From Rhodanobacteraceae bacterium (GTDB lineage: Bacteria > Acidobacteriota > Terriglobia > Terriglobales > Acidobacteriaceae), in the NCBI GenBank assembly GCA_025350865.1, contig JANXWZ010000060.1:1-50807 (forward strand): a DNA stretch of 50,807 nucleotides, in the 5' to 3' direction. This document shows positions 26,445 to 35,828 of this stretch, piece after piece. Positions within the stretch are counted from its first letter, which is position 1. Every line of letters begins with the position of its first letter. Position numbers and translations under genes: made by a program. Below the pieces are notes generated by a model. The model did no database searches and was not told where the DNA came from. It was given only the letters and a program-made list of their open reading frames with translations.

Positions 26445-28037
26445 ATGCGGTGGAATGGCAGGTTGGATTGTAAGCTCAGGCTAAAGATGTTGGCGACAGT
26501 CTGCTCGCTCGGATGCATCGCAGCGCCGATGCACTTGGCAATGGCGCAGGGCACACCGCAGGAATGGACGACAAGCAGCGTCGATCCGGCGCGCGATGCA
26601 TGGCAGAAGGGCGACTCCGGCATCTCACCCGAGACATCGAAGAGCCTGACGATGCTGTGGAAGACCAAGGTCGAGAACAAGACCATGGGCATGCAGTCCT
26701 TTCGCGAGCCACTCATCATCAGCGGCGTCAGGACTGCCGGGGGCGTCAGGACTATTGCGATCCTGGCTGGCGCGTCGAATGACGTCTTCGTCCTCGACAC
26801 CGCGGACGGTACCATTCTGTGGAAGAAGAAGCTGAAGTGGGAGTCGAGCAAACCGCCTGAACCCGGCGAGGGTCGCGGATTTATCTGCACCAATGCGCAG
26901 AGCGCAACGCCGGTTGTTACCCCTGCCGGAGCGGCAACGCGGCTTCTTTACGTGCTGGCTAGCGATGGCTACATGCATACGATGGATTTGGCGACCGGCG
27001 ACGAGCCGGAAGGAGCCATTCAGGTTCTTCCGCTTCCCTACGGCAAGCCCTACGGTCTCAATTGGGTTGACAATGTGATCTACACCGTCACGGGCCAGGG
27101 CTGCGGTGGAGTTCCCAATGCGCTTTACGCGATCGACCTGAAGACCCGCAAGGTAGCCGTCTCGAATCCTCCACAGGCAGGTCTTTGGGGCGTCGCCGGA
27201 CCGGCTGTTGGATCCGACGGCACGGTCTATTTCTCGTCTGGCGACGGAGCGTACGACGCTGCCGCCGGAGCGCTCTCGACCAGCGTGGAAGCCTTCACCT
27301 ACAAGAACGGTGCCGTCACTCTGAAGGATTACTACACGCCCAGCAACTACGAGTGGCTGACGCGTCGAGACCTCGACATGAACTCCAGCCCCGTGGTCTT
27401 CCCGTACAAGGGACGCGACATGATCGTGGCTTCCGGCAAGGAGGGACGCTTCTTCCTGCTCGATAGCAAGTCGATGGGCGGAGCGGACCACATGACGCCG
27501 TGGTGGCGCAGCCCCGTCATCTCGAACGCCAACGTCAACTTCCAGACCGAAGGCACCTGGGGCAGCATGACGAGCTGGGTCGGCAAAGATGGAACACGTT
27601 GGCTGTTGGCTCCTACCGGCGGTAAGACGGCGGTTCCCTTCCCGGTGACGAATGGAGAGACTCCCAACGGTGGCATCATTGCGCTGAAGGTTGTGGAGAA
27701 AGGTGACAAGCCTGAGCTCGCACCGGCCTGGACCTCGCGTGACATGCGTACGGCAGAGCCACCGGTGGTCATCAACGGAGTTGTACTGACGCTGGCAGGT
27801 GGAGAGTACACGCTGCAGGCAAACGACGTGCAGGGTGGACTCTTCAGCGCGGAAGAGCGGATCAAGCGCTCCGTTCCGGCAAAGCTTTACGCGCTGGACG
27901 CGCTTACGGGCAAGGAGCTCTTCAATAGCGGAGATCAGATCGCCTCGTTCCTGCATCAGGCCGGGCTTTCGGTGGCTAACAACAAGATCATCTTCGGCAC
28001 TTTCGACGGCACAATCTATTGCTTTGGCCTGAAGTAG
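26445..28037 (+). CDS. Secreted PQQ-type beta-propeller protein, probable dehydrogenase
   Basis: A 530-residue protein with a signal peptide (1-35, ending AMAQ). The ATG has GAGGA 7 bases upstream. Repeats such as VFVLDTADGTILWKKKL and LYALDALTGKELFNSGDQ are propeller blade motifs of the quinoprotein family. The segment R-R-D309-L-D311-M-N-S-S-P-V-V lines up with the catalytic-aspartate strand of PQQ alcohol dehydrogenases, followed by the usual GKEGRFFLLD. It is first in a unit with a paralogue and a haem-binding protein, under operator O2. It probably oxidises a sugar in the periplasm; PQQ binding is not proven by sequence alone. Confidence 0.8.
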   Translation: MRWNGRLDCKLRLKMLATVCSLGCIAAPMHLAMAQGTPQEWTTSSVDPARDAWQKGDSGISPETSKSLTMLWKTKVENKTMGMQSFREPLIISGVRTAGGVRTIAILAGASNDVFVLDTADGTILWKKKLKWESSKPPEPGEGRGFICTNAQSATPVVTPAGAATRLLYVLASDGYMHTMDLATGDEPEGAIQVLPLPYGKPYGLNWVDNVIYTVTGQGCGGVPNALYAIDLKTRKVAVSNPPQAGLWGVAGPAVGSDGTVYFSSGDGAYDAAAGALSTSVEAFTYKNGAVTLKDYYTPSNYEWLTRRDLDMNSSPVVFPYKGRDMIVASGKEGRFFLLDSKSMGGADHMTPWWRSPVISNANVNFQTEGTWGSMTSWVGKDGTRWLLAPTGGKTAVPFPVTNGETPNGGIIALKVVEKGDKPELAPAWTSRDMRTAEPPVVINGVVLTLAGGEYTLQANDVQGGLFSAEERIKRSVPAKLYALDALTGKELFNSGDQIASFLHQAGLSVANNKIIFGTFDGTIYCFGLK

Positions 28038-28046
28038 AGGTGACAC

Positions 28047-29618
28047 GTGGCAGAACGAGCAGGTTCAACTGAGGGAATTCAAGTGGGCAAGAGAAGGTTC
28101 GCAGGCTTCACGATCATGGGTTGTGCCGGGCTGATGTGCCTCTCGCAGGCGGCACTCTCGCAGCAGGCACCACGCGGCGATTGGACGATCATCGGTAACA
28201 GCCCGGAGCAGAGCGGCTGGCAGAAGGTCGAAAAGAAGCTCTCTCCCGCCAGCGTGCCGACCCAGTTCAAGTTACTGTGGAAGATCGCGCTCGGAACCCC
28301 CTCCAAGGCCCGGAAAAACTTCGACGAGCCCCTGTTGATCTCCCGCACCATCAATGGGCAGGGCTTCAAGGATTTCGTCTACGTCGCCTCCTCCGACACG
28401 GTCTACGGCGTCGATTCTGAACTCGGCACGCTGCTCTGGAAGAAGGAATATGCGCTCAAGGGAACGGGCTGCGCCGCTCCTTCGGTGAGCATCATCATGG
28501 AGCCGCCTGCGGTGATCAACTTCAATGCGAGGCGCGCCCCGGGCGCACCACCGCCGCCGAATCCACCAGCAGTCGAACCCGGCGAGCGCCGTCTTGGCGC
28601 TGCATCCGGCGGAGGCGGGTTTGGTCTGAAGGGTGTGTACGCGTTGACCAGCAACGGCATGCTGCATGAACAAGTCGTCACGACCGGCGTAGACTTCGCG
28701 CCGCCGATCAAGTTCTTTCCATCCGCGGCCGGAGCTTCCGCGATGAATATCATAGGCAAGACGATGTACGCGTCAGCACCGACCGCCTGCGGGGCTACAC
28801 CGGCCGGTGTTTCGGCCGTCAACGTAACTACTGCTGACTACCCGGCCGCGCACTACGACCTGCCAAAGGGTGCGTCGCTGGTGGGAACTGGGCCCATCCT
28901 CGCAGCAGATGGTACGGCCTATGTCGTCACCGGCGCGGGAACCGGCGGCGACTTTCACGCCAACTCTGTCGTCTCCCTTGGCCCGGACATGAAAGTCAAG
29001 AACTGGTACACGCCTACAGGCACGGTGGCGGCTTTGAACCCGCTTCCCTTCACGTTCAAGACCCGGCAGCTGGTTGCAGCAGCAGGCAAAGATGGCAGCA
29101 TCGTCCTGCTTGACGCGGCAGCGCTGGGCGGCTCGGACCACAAGACTGCGCTCTCAGAGACGTCGCCGATCTCGAAGGCCGGCACGAAGCACGCGTGGGA
29201 CGGTCTGGCGACCTGGCAGGAGACCGATGGGACTACATGGGTGATCGCATCTGTTTCAGCACCAGTCAATATGCCAAGTCTGAAGGGCGTGGCAGCGCAC
29301 GGCGCTCTCGTTGCGTTCCGGGTGGACGACGCCGATGGCAAGCCGGTGCTGACGCCCGCCTGGATCTCCGAGGATATGGTCAACCCGACCCCGGCGCGCA
29401 TTGCCAACGGAATCGTTGTTGCGCTGGCGGGTGGGAATGCGACGACCCACGCCAGGCTGCTGGTGCTCGACGCGAAGACCGGTAAGGAACTCTTCAACAG
29501 CAAGGAGACGCTGCCGACCTACACCAACAAGTCTGGTGTGGCGATCAGCGATGCTCACGCCTTCTTCACCGACCATAACAACGTGCTCTACTCCTTCGGG
29601 ATTGCATTGGAGCACTAG
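28047..29618 (+). CDS. Secreted PQQ-type beta-propeller protein, paralogue lacking the catalytic aspartates
   Basis: A 523-residue paralogue of the preceding gene, starting with GTG; AGAGG overlaps the stop codon of the previous gene. A second GTG at 28083, with GAGGG 7 bases upstream, would give a neater signal peptide (GKRRFAGFTIMG...SQAALSQ) and may be the real start. Blade motifs such as VYGVDSELGTLLWKKEY and LVLDAKTGKELFNS match its neighbour. Where the neighbour has DLDMNSSP, this protein has a shorter AALNPLP (about residues 328-334), so the likely catalytic aspartates are lost. A glycine/proline-rich insert occurs near 165-195. It may be a structural partner or electron-transfer subunit. 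Confidence 0.78.
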   Translation: MAERAGSTEGIQVGKRRFAGFTIMGCAGLMCLSQAALSQQAPRGDWTIIGNSPEQSGWQKVEKKLSPASVPTQFKLLWKIALGTPSKARKNFDEPLLISRTINGQGFKDFVYVASSDTVYGVDSELGTLLWKKEYALKGTGCAAPSVSIIMEPPAVINFNARRAPGAPPPPNPPAVEPGERRLGAASGGGGFGLKGVYALTSNGMLHEQVVTTGVDFAPPIKFFPSAAGASAMNIIGKTMYASAPTACGATPAGVSAVNVTTADYPAAHYDLPKGASLVGTGPILAADGTAYVVTGAGTGGDFHANSVVSLGPDMKVKNWYTPTGTVAALNPLPFTFKTRQLVAAAGKDGSIVLLDAAALGGSDHKTALSETSPISKAGTKHAWDGLATWQETDGTTWVIASVSAPVNMPSLKGVAAHGALVAFRVDDADGKPVLTPAWISEDMVNPTPARIANGIVVALAGGNATTHARLLVLDAKTGKELFNSKETLPTYTNKSGVAISDAHAFFTDHNNVLYSFGIALEH

Positions 29619-29681
29619 AGCAGCATGCAACTCCACGGGCTGTACCGTGTCTAAACAGCAATGAGTGGATCGCGGAGTGAT

Positions 29682-30233
29682 ATGAACTTGCTGTCGAGAG
29701 TTGGGTCGACGTTAAAGCGGGCCACCCCGGCCAGACTTGCAGTGTTCTGTTTTGCTTTCACAATCCTTGGAGTCTCGATCCTCGGCGGCTCGGTCGTCTC
29801 GGCAAAGCAGAGTGCGGCACCGGCGGCGCAGGCTGACGCTCATCCCGAATTCCCTGCGGGCCCGGGCCGGGATGTCACGCTGAGGCTTTGCAGCAAATGT
29901 CACTCGGCCAACAATATTCTGGCAACGGGACGAACGCCGGAAGGGTGGCAGGAGCTCATCATCAAGATGACTACGATGGGGCTTCAGGGGACCGATGAGG
30001 AGTTTACGGCCACGCTGGACTACCTTACGGCCAGCTTTCCGCCCAAGGTGAACGTCAACAAGGCCACGGCTGCGCAAATCTCAGCCGGGTTGGCGCTGAC
30101 CGCTGACGAGGCGAAAGCCATCGTCGACTACCGCGAGAAGAACGGCGACTTTAAGGCGATTGAAGACCTGAAAAAGGTTGCCGGTGTCGATGCAGCGAAG
30201 ATCGAAGCGAAGAAGAATGCGCTTCAGTTCTAA
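29682..30233 (+). CDS. Haem-binding protein with C-terminal helix-hairpin-helix domain
   Basis: A 183-residue protein. The ATG at 29682 has GGAG close by; another ATG at 29661 would add seven residues but lacks a ribosome site. A hydrophobic segment (about 19-41) is a signal or anchor. Residues 60-120 form a small cytochrome-like domain with one CSKCH site at 70-74 and Met96 or Met99 as possible axial ligand. Residues 122-183 match the ComEA-type helix-hairpin-helix: VNVNKATAAQI, then LTADEAKAIVDYREKNGDF and LKKVAGV. It follows the two propeller genes and is their likely electron acceptor. Its stop overlaps the stop of the convergent mutarotase-like gene by 3-4 bases. Confidence 0.82.
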   Translation: MNLLSRVGSTLKRATPARLAVFCFAFTILGVSILGGSVVSAKQSAAPAAQADAHPEFPAGPGRDVTLRLCSKCHSANNILATGRTPEGWQELIIKMTTMGLQGTDEEFTATLDYLTASFPPKVNVNKATAAQISAGLALTADEAKAIVDYREKNGDFKAIEDLKKVAGVDAAKIEAKKNALQF

Positions 30234-31279
30234 ACTTGTGGCCGTACCAGAGCTTCCGGCACCGCGTCGCAACTCTGATTGATCATCCAGTACTCGGCAT
30301 GGGCTATGCCGAAGGCAGGCAGCCAACGAATCGTCCGCTCGCCGAAGAGTCTTCCCCGCTCCACCATGTGAATGCGCGACTCGGGAAATGGGGATACGCC
30401 GAACTCCAGTCCCCGGGTGACTGCGCGTCCGTTCCAGGGCACTCCCTGGCGGCTACGGTTCTCTTCCCAGATGCCAAGCCAGGGAAAGTGCGCGCGCTTC
30501 CACACGCAACCGAAAGCGAGCTGGTACTGGGGCGAGAAGGCGACGAAGAAGGCGTCTTCGCTGGCTGGATCGGCGAGATGTGCGGTGTATCCGCTGGCGG
30601 GTGCGTCGTGCTTCATGGTGCGCAGGTCGGCTACGCCCCCATCCTTGCAAGGCGCCGACGGCCACTCGAATTCCGCACCAGCGGTGAGGTAGGCATCGAC
30701 GCCGAAGTCAGAATCGTAGACCTTCGAGTGAGTGACAGAGGCACGCACTTGGGTCGTTGCCGGGTCGAGGAACGGCGGAGCAAGCGTGACGTGCTCGGTC
30801 CAGCCGATCGGCCTGTCCATTGCGGTTAGATTCTCGACGGTCTCGCGGACCAGCATCGACTGGCCGTGCAGTTCCATCGAGCGGGTGAACGCAAGCTGCG
30901 CAAGCGGAAAACGCGCGGACATCTCAAGGCCAGTTTCTGTCTCGGTAATTTCGTAGCGGTCGACAGAGGCCTCTCCGTGCCCCGTCATGCCAGCGGCTTC
31001 TTCGGCACCGGACGGCCCTCCGAAGAGGTCGAGACACAGGCTGTGACCCATGATCCCAGCGAGAAGTTTGGCTTCGCCGCTCACGCCGAACTCAGGGTGC
31101 TTCTGCGGCGAATAGGCCGACGGCTCGATCGATGTCCACTGCGGGATCCAGAGCGGATTGACCCCTGCGCGCTTGTCGAGAAACTCGGCAATGTGACCGC
31201 CCTCTTCGAGGACGGTCACACGCAGCGCGTCGTTCTCCAGGCTGAAAGCCTTGCGTCCCATGAAACGATTCTTAGGCAA
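30230..31279 (-). CDS. Galactose mutarotase-like protein (aldose epimerase superfamily)
   Basis: A 349-residue beta-sandwich protein of the aldose-1-epimerase superfamily: the opening FSLENDALRVTVLEEGGHIAEF, NPLWIPQW, MGHSLCLDLFGGPS, and a late segment of the WEENRSR and RGLEFGVSPFPE type. No signal peptide is present, so it acts in the cytoplasm. The first start, TTG at 31279, has AAAGGGG five bases upstream; an ATG at 31261 has none, so TTG is preferred. It is the last gene of the five-gene catabolic operon (17-base gap to the DUF1080 gene) and converges with the haem protein gene, sharing four bases. It may interconvert sugar anomers or epimers. Confidence 0.78.
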   Translation of the reverse strand: MPKNRFMGRKAFSLENDALRVTVLEEGGHIAEFLDKRAGVNPLWIPQWTSIEPSAYSPQKHPEFGVSGEAKLLAGIMGHSLCLDLFGGPSGAEEAAGMTGHGEASVDRYEITETETGLEMSARFPLAQLAFTRSMELHGQSMLVRETVENLTAMDRPIGWTEHVTLAPPFLDPATTQVRASVTHSKVYDSDFGVDAYLTAGAEFEWPSAPCKDGGVADLRTMKHDAPASGYTAHLADPASEDAFFVAFSPQYQLAFGCVWKRAHFPWLGIWEENRSRQGVPWNGRAVTRGLEFGVSPFPESRIHMVERGRLFGERTIRWLPAFGIAHAEYWMINQSCDAVPEALVRPQV

Positions 31280-31296
31280 GTAGACCCCTTTCGTCC

Positions 31297-32169
31297 CTAT
31301 GGGAGCTGCTTGAGCCAGATGTTGCGGTGCGAGATCTTCAGTACTCCGCCGCCTTCAATCTCCAGCGCGATCAGGCCTTTCGCCTGACTATACGCAGCGT
31401 CGGTATCGACCAGAACCGACATGACGTGGCCGTTGATGATGTGGGTGAGGGCGTTGCCGTCGGCGATGATCTCCACCTGGTTCCACTCGTCGGGCTTGAT
31501 GAAGGTCTTCATCTCGTCCGGATTGCCGAGCATGGCGAGCAGGGTTGGTTTCTTGCCGCCTTCGGTGGAGACGACCTGGCCGCGCCAAGCGATGATTCCG
31601 CGCGGAGTGTCCTGCTCGTACAACTGGCCGCTGTAGCGGTTGGCGTAGTCGAAGTCGGCCTGATAGCCGGTCATATTCCACTTGGCGTGCTTCTGGGCCA
31701 GAGCCTGACCATCGAGAATGCGCTTCTTGATTTCCTCGGTCGCATCGGGCGGAGGCGTCCGCATGGTCGGCGGCTTGAGGTGGCTGCGGTATTGGACGCC
31801 ACCGTTGGCACCCGCGCCTTCCAGCTTCATCTCCAGCTTGAGGATGAAGTTGGCGGGCTCGCCACCCTTCCAAATGATGTTCGTGGTCCCGGAGGGGTGC
31901 TCAGGGCTGGACTTGCCGACGATCGCGCCGTTCTCGTAGGACCAGACGTCGGACGGGCCGTCCCAGTTGGCGAGGCTCTTGCCGTCGAAGATCTGCGTCC
32001 AGCCTACGTGGTCGTCGAAGTTGATCGGCTCGGGCTGGACGAAGCGTCCCATGGCCTGGGGGCGCGGCGGCGTTGCAGGCTGCTGGGCAGACGCCGAGGA
32101 CGCGGCGAAGCCGGACGCGACCAGGACAGTTGCTACAGCGATCTTCAACGGAACATATTTTGCGATCAT
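31297..32169 (-). CDS. Secreted DUF1080 (3-keto-disaccharide hydrolase family) protein
   Basis: A 290-residue protein with a signal peptide (1-29, ending ASAQ) and a concanavalin-like beta-sandwich domain of the DUF1080 family (about 55-288). Typical family signatures are WTQIFDGKSLANWDG at 57-71, the WKGGEPANFILKLEMKLEGAGANGG strand pair containing a GV-QYRS turn, the central GYQADFD segment, and the ending LALEIEGGG-to-NIWLKQL. Characterised relatives cleave glycosides after oxidation at carbon 3. The ribosome site is GAGGAGG. It is fourth in the catabolic operon and has a paralogue at 40283-41161 at the head of the transport operon. Confidence 0.87.
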   Translation of the reverse strand: MIAKYVPLKIAVATVLVASGFAASSASAQQPATPPRPQAMGRFVQPEPINFDDHVGWTQIFDGKSLANWDGPSDVWSYENGAIVGKSSPEHPSGTTNIIWKGGEPANFILKLEMKLEGAGANGGVQYRSHLKPPTMRTPPPDATEEIKKRILDGQALAQKHAKWNMTGYQADFDYANRYSGQLYEQDTPRGIIAWRGQVVSTEGGKKPTLLAMLGNPDEMKTFIKPDEWNQVEIIADGNALTHIINGHVMSVLVDTDAAYSQAKGLIALEIEGGGVLKISHRNIWLKQLP

Positions 32170-32185
32170 GCTTCCTCCTCAAACT

Positions 32186-33334
32186 TCAATTGCCCAGAAC
32201 TTTTTCCCACTGCTTTGTGGTCGCCGACTTGAGAACTGCATCGGTTACATATTCAGTCGCCAGACCGTCGCGAAAGCTTGGGGCAATCGGCTTATCGTCG
32301 CCGACAGCCTGCATGAAGTCTGCCACCTGGTGAATAAAGGTGTGCTCGTAGCCGATCTGCAGGCCGGGGACCCACCAGTTCTTCATGTACGGGTGGTCGC
32401 CGTCGGTGATGTGAATGTCCTTCCATCCGCGGAGCCGGCTCTCGTCGCGATGGTCGAAATACTCGAGGCGATGCAGGTCGTGCAGATCCCACGAGGCCGA
32501 GGCCTTCTCTCCATTGATCTCGAGCGTGAACAAGGCCTTATGGCCGCGTGCGTATCGGGTGGCTTCGAACAGGGCCAGAGAACCATTCTGGAAGCGGCAC
32601 ATGAAGGCGCTGGCATCGTCGATGGTGACGGGATGCATCTCGCCGGTGAGGCTGTGCTTGCGTTCCTTGATGAAGGTCTGGGTCATCGCGGAAACCTCTA
32701 CGATGGGCCCGTTCAACCACAGCGCCATATCGATGTTATGCGCCAGCAGATCGCCCGTGACGCCGCTGCCGGAGACCGAGGCATCCAGCCGCCACAAGCC
32801 TTCCCCGCCCTGCGGAAGGTCCTGCGAGATGGTCCAATCCTGCAGGAACTGCGAGCGATAGTGGAAGATGCGACCGAAGCGATCCTCGTCGAGCAAATCC
32901 TTGAGCATCATGACGGCCGGCACACGGCGGTAGTTGTACCAGACCATGTTCGGGACGCCCGCGGCTTCGACTGCCTCGACCATCGCGAGAGCCTCGTCGG
33001 CAGTACGGCCGAGCGGCTTCTCGCACATCACCATCTTGCCCGCCTTGGCGGCAGCGATGGCGATCTCCGCGTGGGTGTTGTTGGGGCTCGCGATGTCGAT
33101 GAGGTCGATATCCTTGCGGGCTACGAGGGCCTGCCAGTCGGTCTCGATCGACTCGTATCCCCAGTTCTCGGCGAAGCTGGCGACGCGCTCGGGATTGCGG
33201 GCGCAGACCGCCTTGAGCACGGGCCGGTAGGGCAGATCGAAGAAACGTCCGGCCTGCAGGAACGCATTTGAGTGGGTGCGGCCCATAAAGCCGTATCCGA
33301 CCAGTCCAACATTGAGCTGCTTCTTCTGCGTCAC
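32186..33334 (-). CDS. Gfo/Idh/MocA-family NAD(P)-dependent sugar oxidoreductase
   Basis: A 382-residue cytoplasmic dehydrogenase. The start is GTG with AAGGAA upstream. The Rossmann motif GYGFMG is at 13-18, the EKP motif with the catalytic lysine at 105-107, and the second domain contains [14 protein letters not shown] with the active-site histidine. Members oxidise or reduce a sugar hydroxyl; several act at carbon 3 of glycosides, which would match the DUF1080 enzyme encoded 16 bases downstream. It is third in the operon from 35641. Substrate and cofactor preference are not evident. Confidence 0.92.
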   Translation of the reverse strand: MTQKKQLNVGLVGYGFMGRTHSNAFLQAGRFFDLPYRPVLKAVCARNPERVASFAENWGYESIETDWQALVARKDIDLIDIASPNNTHAEIAIAAAKAGKMVMCEKPLGRTADEALAMVEAVEAAGVPNMVWYNYRRVPAVMMLKDLLDEDRFGRIFHYRSQFLQDWTISQDLPQGGEGLWRLDASVSGSGVTGDLLAHNIDMALWLNGPIVEVSAMTQTFIKERKHSLTGEMHPVTIDDASAFMCRFQNGSLALFEATRYARGHKALFTLEINGEKASASWDLHDLHRLEYFDHRDESRLRGWKDIHITDGDHPYMKNWWVPGLQIGYEHTFIHQVADFMQAVGDDKPIAPSFRDGLATEYVTDAVLKSATTKQWEKVLGN

Positions 33335-33352
33335 GATTTCGGTTCCTTTCCG

Positions 33353-34402
<1,050 letters not shown>

Positions 34403-34420
34403 CGAACTCTCTCCTGAGGT

Positions 34421-35641
34421 CTACTTGTCCTTGCGCAACGGCTCTGCGTCCGGGTTGCCAGGGCCGAAGTGCTTCAGCATCACCAGCGGATCGACCGTGC
34501 TCGGGTTGTGAATAACTACGCCCGCCGAAGCTGCGGCGGCTGTGACGAAAATCTCGTCCTCGGTCAGCTGGCCGAAGCGGATCATGGAAGGTGTGGAGAC
34601 GGGCGTCTTGCCCACAGTGCCGTGTCCCTGCGTCAGGATGACGCCGTAGGCAACGGGATCCGTGATGGTGACGGTCTGGCCCGGCAGCACGGTCAGTTCC
34701 TTTGCCGAGTAAAACTTCGTGCCGTAGGTGATCCACTTTTCGCGATAGCCGCTGGCTTCCATCTCTTCGATCGGCTTGACCGGCTTGGGATGGGTCTTGT
34801 GCTTCATGGCGAAGTTCGGATTCACGTTGGCTTCCCAATCCAACATGCTGATGAGGTAGTCGAGGTCGTGGTGGTGCTCCGGCAACACATCTTTGACCAG
34901 CAGTTCCCAACCGACGATGCGACCCTCCACTTCCGACTGGAACATGGCGAAGACGTCGCTGTTTACCTGCGGCTCATAGGTCACCAGCGATCCGGGCGCG
35001 TGCAGGATGCCTGGGTCGATCTGCCAACCGCTACCGGGCTCCAGCAGGTAGGCGCGGGCGTGCAGCAGGATTCCGTTGTCGCCTTCATTCCAGCGCTCCA
35101 GGCAACGCTTCAAGTCGGCCTTGGTGGTCCCGGGCTCAAGCCCCATGTAGGTGTGGGGAAAGTTGTTGTTCAACTGGTTATACTGGGGCGGAAAGTAGTA
35201 CGCCTCAGGCTTGCCCTTGTGGCCGACCAGATTCGCGAAGGCATCGCTCTGGTGCATGTGGTGCGGGATCGGGCCCATGTTGTCAAAGAACTTGCAGAGG
35301 ATGTTCCAGCCGCCCTCGCGCTCCATCACGTCCTTGCCGAGCAGCAGTTCGCCCGCCTCTTCCACGGCGTCCTTCAACAGGAACTTCGAGCCGTCGTTGG
35401 CGACGACGTAGCTCAGGCCTTCGTCAGGCGTGGTGTCGGGGCCGTTGGAGGCCTTGGTGGTGGACGAAAACCATCGCTCGTTGATGCCGCCGCGGTGACC
35501 GCCGAAGGCGTAGAGATCGTTCGGATGCAGCTTCAGTCTGCGACCTGGAATCATGAAGGAACGCGGCACCCATGCCGGCGCCAGCCTGAGAACTCCTTCA
35601 CCTGCTTCAACTGCCTGCTGAACCTGTGCCCGGCTTGCCAT
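34421..35641 (-). CDS. Cupin-type, phosphomannose isomerase-like protein
   Basis: A 406-residue protein. A TTG-initiated frame reaches 35701, but the ATG at 35641 has GGAG 5 bases upstream and is the likely start. The cupin metal site is HHMH at 127-130 with Glu146 in GKPEAYYF and His214 in DPGILHAPG, the arrangement of type I mannose-6-phosphate isomerases. A second, degenerate cupin half follows, with KELTVLPGQTVTI and VILTQGHGTV. It is first in the five-gene operon, whose spacers are only 16-18 bases, and its leader carries operator O3. It may interconvert an aldose and ketose, phosphorylated or not. Confidence 0.8.
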   Translation of the reverse strand: MASRAQVQQAVEAGEGVLRLAPAWVPRSFMIPGRRLKLHPNDLYAFGGHRGGINERWFSSTTKASNGPDTTPDEGLSYVVANDGSKFLLKDAVEEAGELLLGKDVMEREGGWNILCKFFDNMGPIPHHMHQSDAFANLVGHKGKPEAYYFPPQYNQLNNNFPHTYMGLEPGTTKADLKRCLERWNEGDNGILLHARAYLLEPGSGWQIDPGILHAPGSLVTYEPQVNSDVFAMFQSEVEGRIVGWELLVKDVLPEHHHDLDYLISMLDWEANVNPNFAMKHKTHPKPVKPIEEMEASGYREKWITYGTKFYSAKELTVLPGQTVTITDPVAYGVILTQGHGTVGKTPVSTPSMIRFGQLTEDEIFVTAAAASAGVVIHNPSTVDPLVMLKHFGPGNPDAEPLRKDK

Positions 35642-35739
35642 GCTTGCTCCGAAAAAGAAAGATTGATGGTACCGTCGGCTGTAGTCGCCGACGCATTGCA
35701 AAACTGCAGTCTCTTCGTGAACGCAGCGCTACTTCAGGA

Positions 35740-35753
35740 ATGAGACGTCTCAG
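35740..35753 (-). promoter_or_regulatory. LacI-type operator O3
   Basis: Contains the perfect palindrome TGAGACGTCTCA (35741-35752) and is identical over 16 bases to O2. It lies 7 bases downstream of the -10 of the cupin operon promoter. Confidence 0.85.
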
Positions 35754-35759
35754 CACGAA

Positions 35760-35788
35760 ACTGTATGCGACTTAATCGGCAGTGTCAA
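35760..35788 (-). promoter_or_regulatory. Promoter of the cupin-led catabolic operon
   Basis: Minus strand: TTGACA (35783-35788), 17-base spacer, TACAGT (35760-35765), then operator O3 over the expected start. This separates the catabolic operon from the transport operon that ends at 35829. Confidence 0.75.
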
Positions 35789-35804
35789 CCTTGGACTCTA
35801 GACG

Positions 35805-35825
35805 GCCCCGCAAACGGCGCGGGGC
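35805..35825 (-). terminator. GC-rich hairpin after the transport operon, possible terminator
   Basis: A perfect 7-bp stem GCCCCGC / GCGGGGC (35805-35811 with 35819-35825) with a 7-base loop, right after the stop of the permease-binding-protein fusion. There is no U-tract, so termination would be weak or need help. Confidence 0.45.
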
Positions 35826-35828
35826 GCT

